From Candidatus Melainabacteria bacterium (GTDB lineage: Bacteria > Cyanobacteriota > Vampirovibrionia > Obscuribacterales > Obscuribacteraceae), in contig PLXC01000101.1 in assembly GCA_003151275.1 (NCBI GenBank), positions 29,112 through 93,111 of the forward strand: DNA of 64,000 nt, given 5' to 3'. Positions 26,037-34,406 of the stretch are shown piece by piece (positions within the stretch are counted from its first letter, which is position 1; every line of letters begins with the position of its first letter). The notes under the pieces were generated by a model that made no database searches, had not been told where the DNA came from, and was given only the letters and a program-made list of their open reading frames with translations. The translations under genes and the position numbers were made by a program.

Positions 26037-26495
26037 ATGTCAGGAATTGCTGGAGCCAGCTTGAATAAAGCCACGGGGAATGAAGTAAACGAGCACGTAC
26101 ACGAGCATACGAGCCGCCAGGCGATAGTATCCATGGACGCGCTTGGGATATTTGCTTCAACGCTTTGTCTAATTCATTGCCTGGCTATGCCGCTCCTGGT
26201 GGCGTTTCTGCCGGTACTGGGGCTGCAATTTCTGGAAGGGCACGCCGCCCATCAGATTCTTGCCGGCTTCGTCGTCGCCTTTGGCTTGCTGGCAATACTG
26301 CCTGGATACATGAAGCACCGGAAGCCAGCTGTGCTGGCGGGTCTAATTATCGGGTTGTTCCTGGTGCTCACTGCTACTTTCGGCTCTGTAGCAGGTATGA
26401 GCGAGACTCTAGAACTTCCGCTGATTACTGTGGGCAACCTCGTCCTAGTAGTCAGCCACTTGTTCAACAGGCAGTTGTGCAAATGCAATCACTAA
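26037..26495 (+). CDS. MerC domain membrane protein, metal transport
   Basis: A 152-residue protein with four transmembrane helices matching the MerC family. The first helix carries the Cys pair region LCLIHCLAMPLL; a His-rich N-terminus (NEVNEHVHEHTS) and the end CKCNH add metal ligands. MerC homologues outside mer operons are often zinc- or other metal-linked. No ribosome site precedes the ATG and a -10 lies 6 bases upstream, so the message may be leaderless; a later start at MDALGIF is the alternative. Confidence 0.82.
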   Translation: MSGIAGASLNKATGNEVNEHVHEHTSRQAIVSMDALGIFASTLCLIHCLAMPLLVAFLPVLGLQFLEGHAAHQILAGFVVAFGLLAILPGYMKHRKPAVLAGLIIGLFLVLTATFGSVAGMSETLELPLITVGNLVLVVSHLFNRQLCKCNH

Positions 26496-26577
26496 CGAGC
26501 AATTGCACTTAGTAGTGTGCAAAATGCAGTCAATGATGAGCAAATGCGTCAGTGATGCGCAAATGCAATCTAACGAT
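26479..26577. repeat. Five-unit degenerate 20-bp tandem repeat over two stop codons
   Basis: Five units of 19-21 bases each begin GCAAATGC or a close variant (26479, 26499, 26519, 26540, 26559) and continue with a TCA-x-TGATG-like half. The first unit encodes the last residues and stop of the MerC protein. The last includes the stop of the convergent hydrolase gene. Confidence 0.65.
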
Positions 26578-27598
26578 TTGAAACTTTGGCTTGCGGATTG
26601 CTTTGGACTGCTAGATAGAGCAAATTGAAAGGAATAGCATGTCCGAAAAAAGTCGGATCATCGTCGGTATAATCGACCGTTTCTATGCCATCAATTTTCG
26701 GCTGATCTTTGTGTCTGAACGCGCCGTTCATCATGCCTAGCCGAATACCACCGTGCAGCATTTTTGAAAGAAACAAACGATAATCGCGATACGATGCGAA
26801 GATTCGAGTGTCATTCGAGCATTTCACAAACAAGTCGGAATATTTTTTGAACACTTCTGCATCGATGTCCGGTGAGCATAGGAAGACGTGGCCAAACTTC
26901 TCTGCTCCGTCTTGCCCAGAAGCTTTCGCCTGTTGAAGAGACCAGCAAAGCATTCTGCACCCCATGCTGTGTCCAACTAAGACAACATTTTCCTTGCCGT
27001 AACGTTTGCCGAGATCTTGCAAAATTTCGGTGAGTTTGAACGATGCCCATTCGGCCATATTTTCGTCAGCTGCGTAAGTGAGCGGATTGCGTCTGGATGG
27101 CCATGAATACATGATCACCGGGATCTTCAATTCGCCTGTCAATCTTGCGGCAACTCGGCTCGACACATCCATGTTCATGTCGTAGCCATGGACATAAACA
27201 ACAATTTTCTTGGTTTGTCTTAGCTTTTGTGTGTTCGCGACTTGTTCGAAAAAATTGGCTTCAGGAACGTCGACTGTCTTCGTTTCACGCTCGTATTTTA
27301 TCTTTTGTCCATTGACGGACATCAGTGTTATCTCGCGCGCACCATAATGCAAGTCTTCCGATCGATCGTTTGTATAGTCTGGGATCTTATCGTTTGTTTT
27401 TTGTCGATTGGTTATGTAAAACACCGGTACAGTTGTCGGCGTTTCAGGCAAGCGCGTGAACGCTACTGAATTCTGAGGAACTGGATCTGCAAGTGCGTCG
27501 GAGACTGCGATGGATGACATGATTAAAATTGAACTAGCTATACTGCCAGCAATCTTCATTACTCTGGCTACTCTCTTAATCAGCATTGTCTCTCGCAT
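26570..27598 (-). CDS. Alpha/beta hydrolase of the DUF900 family, secreted
   Basis: A 342-residue protein with an N-terminal export signal (hydrophobic SIASSILIMSSIAVSDALA). The family pattern is clear: VPVFYITNR near the start, KKIVVYVHGYDM, VIMYSWPSR, and the nucleophile elbow LVGHSMGC with the catalytic Ser. C-terminal FLCSPDIDAEVF supplies the acid region and TFFGHAI the His. Substrates of DUF900 hydrolases are not known. An ATG four codons downstream (27586) is an equally likely start. Confidence 0.85.
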   Translation of the reverse strand: MRETMLIKRVARVMKIAGSIASSILIMSSIAVSDALADPVPQNSVAFTRLPETPTTVPVFYITNRQKTNDKIPDYTNDRSEDLHYGAREITLMSVNGQKIKYERETKTVDVPEANFFEQVANTQKLRQTKKIVVYVHGYDMNMDVSSRVAARLTGELKIPVIMYSWPSRRNPLTYAADENMAEWASFKLTEILQDLGKRYGKENVVLVGHSMGCRMLCWSLQQAKASGQDGAEKFGHVFLCSPDIDAEVFKKYSDLFVKCSNDTRIFASYRDYRLFLSKMLHGGIRLGMMNGAFRHKDQPKIDGIETVDYTDDDPTFFGHAIPFNLLYLAVQSNPQAKVSNR

Positions 27599-27966
27599 TC
27601 ATTGTCAAACTTGGTGTTGGAATACAGTTCATCAACTGTAGTTTCTAACGGTCGGCAGTTCAGGTTCTTCTGGTCGGAAATTTGGAAGAGGTTCCAGGGA
27701 CGCTAAGCCAGCCTATTTTAAATCATAATCATAGCCTGCTATTAAAGCCGTGTCACTTGGCAGCTTGTTAACATTGGCTAATAGCAGCGCCAGAACGTCA
27801 CTATTTCTCTTCTGAGAGACCGCTAATTTAATCGACGCTGGACTGATGAGAAAGTGCCTTCATCGGTATGTCCCCAAGGTACAGCGGCTTGCTCATGCCG
27901 GATTATCCTCAGCTCTAGCGGTTAGTTGACCAAACCAGCAGCAATCAGAAACAATTTACTGTCGAA
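27599..27966. other. Gene-free interval
   Basis: About 370 bases between two minus-strand genes. I see no ORF with a ribosome site, no clear hairpin and no repeat. It presumably holds the promoter of the DUF900 gene. Confidence 0.4.
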
Positions 27967-28623
27967 CTAGTAGTAGAGATTGCCCCAGACCGCTTCCAGC
28001 GAGTTCATCTGTTTAGTCAACTGTTGTTTTTCTTTCCTGTCAGGTGTGCAATACGACTGCCAATAAAGCTCCCACCAATGCGAGTAAGCTTCCTTCTTGC
28101 CTGTGCTCGCTTCTCGTTGCAAGATCTCATCGCCGATGACGAAAAGCTTTGGCATGCAAACATTGCCATCGCATTCGTAATTGGAGAAGTCATCACCCTT
28201 GGTGTCTGGACCTCTTTCTATCCAAACTTTTTGAATATGTTTTTTTGTCAGAGGATGCAGATGATTAAGTTCGATCGAGAACCGATCATCGTCGCGGCGC
28301 AGTCCATACGGATGAATCTCGATGGTACCGTCCTCTGGAATTCGCTGTTTCGCTTCGATTGGCTTGTTAGCGCCATCATAGATAATTACGTAAGCTGGAT
28401 ATGAAGTAATCAACTTGTCGAACAATGCTTGTTTTATACGCAGCCATAGCCGCGTGGTCAGGGTAAGGTGTCCATCTGTGGATGCACACACCGCATGTGT
28501 TACCGTCTTCAAGCTATTTACTAGGGTGTGGAGGGTGAAGGCTTCATCGTTGCCAATCGTGCCCTTGTAGAACTCGTATGCTTGGTCTAACGCCACTCTT
28601 TCTCGACGTTCTGTGCGTCCCAT
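27967..28623 (-). CDS. Protein of unknown function, 218 residues
   Basis: ATG 28623 is chosen because GAGGGG ends 7 bases upstream; the frame extends further but without such a site. The product has a helical N-terminus, then a beta-rich middle (YPAYVIIYDGANKPIEAKQ) and many His, Trp and Tyr residues. Two Cys are close together (YECDGNVCMP). No family is recognised. It follows the TPR protein by 115 bases on the same strand and may be co-expressed. Confidence 0.6.
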   Translation of the reverse strand: MGRTERRERVALDQAYEFYKGTIGNDEAFTLHTLVNSLKTVTHAVCASTDGHLTLTTRLWLRIKQALFDKLITSYPAYVIIYDGANKPIEAKQRIPEDGTIEIHPYGLRRDDDRFSIELNHLHPLTKKHIQKVWIERGPDTKGDDFSNYECDGNVCMPKLFVIGDEILQREASTGKKEAYSHWWELYWQSYCTPDRKEKQQLTKQMNSLEAVWGNLYY

Positions 28624-28738
28624 AGACTGTCCCCTCGCTTCCAGGTTTCCCAATAGGCTTATACCCTCATCGGGCGTCGGATAAGCATCGGAAAGCGCGT
28701 GCAACTATGAGCCAATCCCTGGCGAGAAAAAGTTGACT

Positions 28739-30157
28739 CTATCGAGGCGGGAATTCGAATTCAAAAACCGCGTTTCCAACGGGCAATTGTAGTATGCCGT
28801 TTTTCATTTCTGGTGCGTCGAAATAGAGAGAGCCCTGTAACGTCTGTCCCGGTGCGATGTTTGTTGCTCCAAGGCTGTTGGCTCTAATGTTGTTGGCAGC
28901 TTGTTGGGAAGATTCTGTCAAATTCGCGGCCTTTTGCAACGCTCGTGCCTGCGCTGCGTAGTCGGGAACTTGGGTTGTCATCGTCGTCATGTTTCCTGAG
29001 CGATTGATGAACGGCATGGCGCCCCCGCTGCTGTAGATGGGCTGATAACCCCAATAGCCGCCGTTGCCGATCATAGTTGTAGTCACGGATTGCGTCGCAT
29101 CAGCGCCCCAAAAGCGAACCCACTTCGCTTTCTTCTCGCCGGTTTTTTCCACGCTATCTGCAAGCGTAGTCGGATCTATAAGATGCGTGATGGCAATTTT
29201 GGGCGTTAGAACAACTAGTGCAGGTGGCTGTCCAAGGAATTGAATTGGCCGCTCCGTATCGTTTCGAACACGGATATTTAATTGAGCGCTTTTGGCAAAA
29301 GCCGGTGCTTTCGACGCTATGGATGCACCGACGGTGACACCATTTGCGGTGACGATTTCTAACTGATCACCATCGACAAATTTGCGTAAGCAATTAGGTG
29401 CACCTTCCAGAAATCTGAATGTGACGTTATCCCAATAAGCATGGGGAGTGTATTGTGCATTAACTGCATTGCGACTGAATTTCACTTGCAGCGATGCATT
29501 AAAGCACTGCTGTGCCAGATCGGGCTTACCCAGTCTACGATAGATTGATCCAAGTTGATCATTGAGATTCGCCGCCATTAGGCTGTCGTTGCCGAATTTT
29601 TCTTGCTGAACCTGTAACGCTTGCATGGCAATTTTTTGTGCTTTATCAAGCTGACCATTTCTATCCAGCAAATTCACCATGTGCATAGCCGTGGCTACGT
29701 ATATCCCAGGGTCTGTCGACACATCAGTTTGCCGAATCGCAAGGGCATCGCCCATGCTATCAACCGCTTTATCCATCTTTCCTTGAGCTTGATAGAGGTA
29801 TGCAAGATCGTCTAAAAGCCGAGCCTTCAATTTGACGTCGCTGTCTTTTTTCAACAACGAAGTCGCTTTGTTGAACTCTTTACCTGCCTCGTTAATAGAA
29901 CCTTGCCACAGTAACGACTCACCAAGGCCGATCCTCAAATATCCTTCCGTTGCCGAATCTTTTTTTCCGCCGGCAAGTGCAGCGGTAAAAACTTGCTGCG
30001 CCCTTTTGTAATCACTTGTTACCAGAGCGTTTTCGCCGTCGGCATTTGCTGCATAGGCTGCAGTCTGTACTGTGGCGGCGGTCGATGCTGCGTTTGCGAC
30101 TGGATGCAATAAGCATGTTGTTAAAGCCACCATGGACATCAGGGCAGACAAGCGCAT
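28739..30157 (-). CDS. Secreted TPR protein
   Basis: A 472-residue protein. The start at 30157 gives a proper signal peptide (MRLSALMSMVALTTCLLHPVANA) and has GAGG 9 bases upstream; longer readings do not. Residues about 40-240 form four or five tetratricopeptide repeats (LGESLLWQGSINEAGKEF, DLAYLYQAQGKMDKAVDSM, LGSIYRRLGKPDLAQQCF). The rest is beta-rich with a possible sandwich domain (LNIRVRNDTERPIQF). It probably acts as a periplasmic scaffold. Confidence 0.72.
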   Translation of the reverse strand: MRLSALMSMVALTTCLLHPVANAASTAATVQTAAYAANADGENALVTSDYKRAQQVFTAALAGGKKDSATEGYLRIGLGESLLWQGSINEAGKEFNKATSLLKKDSDVKLKARLLDDLAYLYQAQGKMDKAVDSMGDALAIRQTDVSTDPGIYVATAMHMVNLLDRNGQLDKAQKIAMQALQVQQEKFGNDSLMAANLNDQLGSIYRRLGKPDLAQQCFNASLQVKFSRNAVNAQYTPHAYWDNVTFRFLEGAPNCLRKFVDGDQLEIVTANGVTVGASIASKAPAFAKSAQLNIRVRNDTERPIQFLGQPPALVVLTPKIAITHLIDPTTLADSVEKTGEKKAKWVRFWGADATQSVTTTMIGNGGYWGYQPIYSSGGAMPFINRSGNMTTMTTQVPDYAAQARALQKAANLTESSQQAANNIRANSLGATNIAPGQTLQGSLYFDAPEMKNGILQLPVGNAVFEFEFPPR

Positions 30158-30367
30158 ATTTGGAAACCTCGGATCTCTTAAGTAGTAGTGAGAAATTTGC
30201 GCTGCCGCGATTCGAATCGACTCAGCACTCAAACAACCGACACTCTAACTTTTTTCGGCAGTTCCCATGTTAAGTAACGCAATATTACATCAGCATTTCC
30301 AGACTTTCATACTTCCGCAAAGCCTTCAAGGTAAAGGGTTGCGAGGATCGGCAATCGCTTCTTTTTT

Positions 30368-30385
30368 CGCTTAACATATTAAGCG
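30368..30385. terminator. Hairpin with flanking T and A runs (bidirectional terminator)
   Basis: CGCTTAA and TTAAGCG pair around CATA. A run of six T just before and six A just after can extend the stem, the usual form of a terminator that works on either strand. Confidence 0.55.
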
Positions 30386-30424
30386 GATCAAAAAAGGAAA
30401 ATGTATCCCGCATCCTGAGGGTGC

Positions 30425-30490
30425 CCCAAAAAATGTTTGGGACGAATCACCAACTGAAGACGAGCAATTCAATTAACAATTGGAATTGCT
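30425..30490. repeat. Two further hairpins in the 30158-30559 gap
   Basis: CCCAAA/TTTGGG (30425-30441), and AGCAATTC/GAATTGCT (30463-30490) with an extra inner AATT pairing. Together with 30368-30385 this makes three stem-loops in 125 bases. Just beyond, GATGCCGGC occurs twice (30511 and 30523). No coding frame is supported in this gap. Confidence 0.5.
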
Positions 30491-30559
30491 AAGACGCAGC
30501 CGAGAGGCTAGATGCCGGCAAGGATGCCGGCGCTCCCCGGAGCTCCCAGTCCCAAGTCT

Positions 30560-31348
30560 CTAATCCTCCAAAATGTCAAAGCCGTATTGCTCTGATGATG
30601 TCAGTTCGGGGGGCAAAATACTCGCTTCCACGTTAGCATCAGGTTCGTTGCGCAACAACTCCATGACAAATTTTTGATCTCGAATTAGTTCTTGATCTTC
30701 CACATATAACGCTCCTGTGAACATGCCCTGATAAATCAAGCACAAGCATGTTGCCGAACTCTGGGGCAAGTTGATAGCAAGACATGCAGTTTGCTCACGA
30801 TTTTTAAGCCATCCGGTGATGTAATCAACATACGACGCTGCGTCAAAATCGTCTGTTCTAAAGATCGGATATCCCAAAAACAATGCTGACATGGGCAGCA
30901 CTATGCTCTCGTGAAGAGGATAAATCTTAACGATGCTATTTGGAAATTCTAAATCTCGAACTACCAACTTGATTGCGTCCTCAGTTGGCTGCGTAAGCGG
31001 CATTGTCTTTGTTGTGTAAATACAACCAACCGCTTTTCCTTGATACAAAAGCAACGCTGAGCGTGTTTTATGTCGATTATTAGACGCAATAACGCAGCCG
31101 GTTAGCGAACTCGTTACCCACTCTTCGACGATCGATCGAGCTTGCTTATCGCCGGTTTGAATCGTTCTATAACTGTTTCCCAATGGCGGCGGCAGCAGAT
31201 CCGTAGCCCGCTTGAAGTGAAACATGCGCCGTACAGGCGTCATGTCTATACTGCCACCAGACATGTTCTGATCGTCGTCCGTTGCTATGTCCGAAGACGT
31301 CGGTTGAAACGATAGTTCGTCATCTTCTTTTGGATTTAGTTTCGGCAT
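30560..31348 (-). CDS. Protein with an internal duplication, unknown function
   Basis: A 262-residue soluble protein. Two related segments can be seen: VEEWVTSSLTGCVIASN...LLLYQGKAVGCIY and ITGWLKNREQTACLAIN...LIYQGMFTGALY. The shared core (W, small-residue strand, YQG-x-x-x-G-x-x-Y) suggests two copies of one alpha/beta module, perhaps a roadblock- or DUF-type regulatory fold. It starts 19 bases after the EF-hand gene on the same strand, so it is probably its operon partner. Confidence 0.6.
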   Translation of the reverse strand: MPKLNPKEDDELSFQPTSSDIATDDDQNMSGGSIDMTPVRRMFHFKRATDLLPPPLGNSYRTIQTGDKQARSIVEEWVTSSLTGCVIASNNRHKTRSALLLYQGKAVGCIYTTKTMPLTQPTEDAIKLVVRDLEFPNSIVKIYPLHESIVLPMSALFLGYPIFRTDDFDAASYVDYITGWLKNREQTACLAINLPQSSATCLCLIYQGMFTGALYVEDQELIRDQKFVMELLRNEPDANVEASILPPELTSSEQYGFDILED

Positions 31349-31367
31349 AGCGCTATGCGTCCATAGA

Positions 31368-31754
31368 TCAAGTCAATTGGCTGATCACCAATCGAAAATA
31401 GAATTCGATATCCAGGCGAGATATGCCGCTCTTTTTTTCACCGGCACCTTCGGCGCAAGATTTTTCAATGTCATCGTGGTTGTTTATCAAAAACGATATG
31501 AATGATTTCTCTCGCATCGGAGTGTTTGGGTCTTGGAGAGAGGCAGCGAGTTCATCCATTTCGATGAAGCCGTTTCCGTTGGCATCAAGTTTGTCAAAGG
31601 CCTCATAAGCGTATTGCTTAATTTCCTCGATGCTTTTTTGCACCGGAGAAACTTTTTTAGCCGAAGAGGCTGGCTCAGGTGCTGCAGGCGCGCGGCTAAA
31701 CCATGCATTGTCAAACTTGTCTTCTTTTTTGGCTACTGTTTGGTCTTCCACCAC
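31368..31754 (-). CDS. EF-hand calcium-binding protein
   Basis: A 128-residue protein. GTG 31754 has GAGG 8 bases upstream; the frame continues upstream without a ribosome site. A canonical EF-hand loop, DANGNGFIEMDE, follows the helix YEAFDKL. A second, degenerate hand lies near NHDDIEKSCAEG. Such proteins bind calcium as sensors or buffers. A relative with the same layout lies at 51854-52585. It precedes the duplicated-module protein in one transcript. Confidence 0.75.
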   Translation of the reverse strand: MVEDQTVAKKEDKFDNAWFSRAPAAPEPASSAKKVSPVQKSIEEIKQYAYEAFDKLDANGNGFIEMDELAASLQDPNTPMREKSFISFLINNHDDIEKSCAEGAGEKKSGISRLDIEFYFRLVISQLT

Positions 31755-32142
31755 GATAATATCCTCATGAAGTCCTGATACTGCCTTATGCCCACCCGGC
31801 GTGAATAAGACGCGCAAATCGCTCTTTTAGCTATGAAAATGCCTGGAACGCTCCACCTGTTGGAATTATGGCGATTGGAACTCTTGAAACTCTGAATTTT
31901 TCAAACCGTTTCTGGTCTCGCCTTAAATCCGCTGTCTCATCTAGTCGCCGATCCATTGGCAGGCGTAGACAATACGGACGTTGAGCGGGCGATTTTTGTA
32001 GACGAGCAACGTTTGTGCGAGCAGAAGAGCATTAGGAAGATCGGCTACAGGTTAGTTGCTGCTAAGAAATAGCAGGCGCCCCTCCTAAATAGAGAAGCAC
32101 CTACGTCATCTCTCTACAGGACTGCATTTCTTTGGAGGATAT
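31755..32142. other. Gene-free interval between divergent genes
   Basis: About 390 bases. No hairpin or repeat stands out. A good ribosome site (GGAGG) at its right end belongs to the membrane protein at 32143. Confidence 0.4.
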
Positions 32143-32547
32143 ATGACCAGACAGCGATTAAAAAACTTAGTGGACGCTTCAGGTGGCTTTATGTGCGGCT
32201 TTTTCTTTATGTCATTCGCTTGTTTGAGAGGTCACTTGTCCGATGCAGCCTTTGTCGGTAGCCTCAGCGCTCTCGCACTCTGTTTCGGTTTTAGTCTGAT
32301 CCAAGTGTATTTAAATGCTCGTTCCGCCGAACGAAAATTTAGTTTGTCTATCGCCGCTCTTTTGCCCCTTTCTGCATTTCTGTTTTATGCTCTGCTGATG
32401 GCTGGTTCGTCTTACAATCCACAACCAAAGCCAATCTGGATGATTGCAACTCTCGCCCTTTCATTGGGAGTGATTGCCACTCGCGCTGGACTGGCTGTAG
32501 CACCTGCTCTTTGCCCGACGATCGATCGTAACTTGTTGCGACGCTAA
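32143..32547 (+). CDS. Four-helix membrane protein of unknown function
   Basis: A 134-residue protein with about four transmembrane helices (GFMCGFFFMSFACL, FVGSLSALALCFGFSL, AALLPLSAFLFYALLM and MIATLALSLGVIA). GGAGG stands 6 bases before the ATG. No family is recognised. It converges on the large modular protein at 32571. Confidence 0.68.
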   Translation: MTRQRLKNLVDASGGFMCGFFFMSFACLRGHLSDAAFVGSLSALALCFGFSLIQVYLNARSAERKFSLSIAALLPLSAFLFYALLMAGSSYNPQPKPIWMIATLALSLGVIATRAGLAVAPALCPTIDRNLLRR

Positions 32548-32570
32548 GGGTAAAGAATCGAATCTTGCAA

Positions 32571-34346
32571 TCACGAACGTGGTCCGAGTGATCTGCCAAA
32601 CATGTCCACGAAGGCACTGTTCATCGGCGTTTCCTTGATGAATGATGGATCGAGCAGATAAAGCTTCCCGTTCTCGAAACGCATGTTTCCTAGATTCCAA
32701 TCAACAGATATGCCGTTTCTTTGGAGAGTATCGCCCATCTCGTAATATTGCCGTCTGACGCTTTCTTTGTCTGCTGGTGATAGTTCGCCAGATATAAGCT
32801 GAAACTTCAGGTTGTCACCGTCTCCGACTTTCTCAATAACCAGTGCTGGCTGTCCGTCTGCGGTGGTGCCATGATCATAGATTTTTGGTACCCTGACACC
32901 AATCGATTCGAGCCTTGTGTACATCGCTCTTTTTTGAGCCGCATCGACTGATTTGTCGTAATAAATTTTGGTGACTGTGCTATTTTTGTTGTCGTAGATG
33001 TCACCCTCGCCTTCGCCTTTGGCAAGCAAACTAGCGGGTCGCGGTATGTTGTTGTTGGCTGGAGGTAGCGAATCTATGCCACCATATTCGATATTAGGAC
33101 GTTCCTTACCGTTCGATGCAACAAAGCGTTGGAAGGCAAGCTCCGTGTCTTGCAGATATGTTTGTCCGTCGTGCGATTGACCTTGGGCCACTTGTGTGTC
33201 GATATTTCCAGCATTTGATCGCGCCCCCGTCTCGGCGGCAATCTTCGCTTCGATCTGTCGAGCGTTCAGTTCTGTTTGCAGGTGCGTGGAGAAGAACAGA
33301 TCTTTTGCTTCGGCCGTTTTACCTGAATTCAGCAAAGTAGCAGCCTGATCGTACTTGGCGATGACTTCGGGATCCTTGGCTGCCTGCAGATGGAATAGTT
33401 CATGACCGAGCCGGGCTGCGTTTGGTGTTGTTCCTTGAAGTTCAACGACTTTGGTGGATAGATTTGCTGCGTCAGCCGAAGCTCCAGTTTGTACACGCGA
33501 CCATGAATTTTTACCGACTAAGTCACTGAAGGTTTTCGAAGTAGTGAAATCTTGCTGTACGCCCAAGTAACGATCGATAGGCACTCCGCGACCAAGAGAA
33601 TGGTTAACACCATCCACAGCCTTAAGAAGAGCATGCTGCGTCGGTGGCAAGGCAACATTGAGAATGGCTCCGCTAATCCCTGCTTGGGCGTACTGATCGA
33701 ATGTAGGGAGCTTTTGTTCTGATACCAGATGCGATACTGTTTGTCCGGCTTCGGCTCCTGCAAAGCCAATCGCCGCACGCTTGCCAATCTGACCGGCAAA
33801 ATTGAAATTCTTGCCAAATCCATTGCCGTACTCAAACACGCTGAACATCGAAGCGCCTGCCAGGGCGTTGCCGAGTCGGGTTTCGCCCTGTCCAGGATCT
33901 CGCATGCCATCATAGATACCGGCACCGGCAATTTGAGCTATCTTGCCATTTTGGAAAATTTGAGCTGTCTTTCCTTCCACTCCTAGAGCTTCGCCGCTAA
34001 AGCGCATAGCCCCTCCGGTAACTCGACCGGCGACAATATAGGGTGCGATGGCTCCCAGACCACCCGAGATTCCTTGCGCCAACCACTGCGCCGACAAAAA
34101 TTGAGCTTTCGGCACTTCGAATAATCCTGCCTCCGGCAAGAGTGGGTTCTTTGCAGAGTGTCCTGTTAATTCATTGGTCGTGCTGGCAATGGCGTTCCAC
34201 GGTGTGAGAATCGCGGAGTTCACCAGAGGCTTGGCGACGTTGTCCGTGGTCCAACCGAGAGCATCACTTAGCAAATTGCTCGAAGTTGTATGGACCGCCA
34301 AAGCTGACGGGCTATCCGTGGAAGGTCTATCAGTCGCATTGCCCAT
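32571..34346 (-). CDS. Modular protein: shared hydrophobic N-terminal module, zincin-like HELFH, kinase-like C-terminus
   Basis: 591 residues. Residues about 30-240 are Gly/Ala-rich and hydrophobic and align with residues 20-270 of the glycoamylase-like protein at 58696 (LLPEAGLFEVPKAQF against ILPDPKLFDAPKETQF). Then comes LGHELFH at 313-319, an HExxH zinc-protease motif, with a downstream Glu (TELNARQ) as a possible third ligand. The C-terminal 150 residues resemble a divergent kinase: a K-x-Y strand, a hinge LVIEKVGDGD, VDWNLGN (D549, N554) and LLDPSF (D566). No signal peptide is seen. It looks like an effector or toxin-type protein, which is an inference; both catalytic activities need proof. 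Confidence 0.75.
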   Translation of the reverse strand: MGNATDRPSTDSPSALAVHTTSSNLLSDALGWTTDNVAKPLVNSAILTPWNAIASTTNELTGHSAKNPLLPEAGLFEVPKAQFLSAQWLAQGISGGLGAIAPYIVAGRVTGGAMRFSGEALGVEGKTAQIFQNGKIAQIAGAGIYDGMRDPGQGETRLGNALAGASMFSVFEYGNGFGKNFNFAGQIGKRAAIGFAGAEAGQTVSHLVSEQKLPTFDQYAQAGISGAILNVALPPTQHALLKAVDGVNHSLGRGVPIDRYLGVQQDFTTSKTFSDLVGKNSWSRVQTGASADAANLSTKVVELQGTTPNAARLGHELFHLQAAKDPEVIAKYDQAATLLNSGKTAEAKDLFFSTHLQTELNARQIEAKIAAETGARSNAGNIDTQVAQGQSHDGQTYLQDTELAFQRFVASNGKERPNIEYGGIDSLPPANNNIPRPASLLAKGEGEGDIYDNKNSTVTKIYYDKSVDAAQKRAMYTRLESIGVRVPKIYDHGTTADGQPALVIEKVGDGDNLKFQLISGELSPADKESVRRQYYEMGDTLQRNGISVDWNLGNMRFENGKLYLLDPSFIKETPMNSAFVDMFGRSLGPRS

Positions 34347-34406
34347 TGTGTAATTGGGCCACTGAAAGGTGCCGCTTTCAATGGGGCAATTACGAAGGGT
34401 GGGTGG

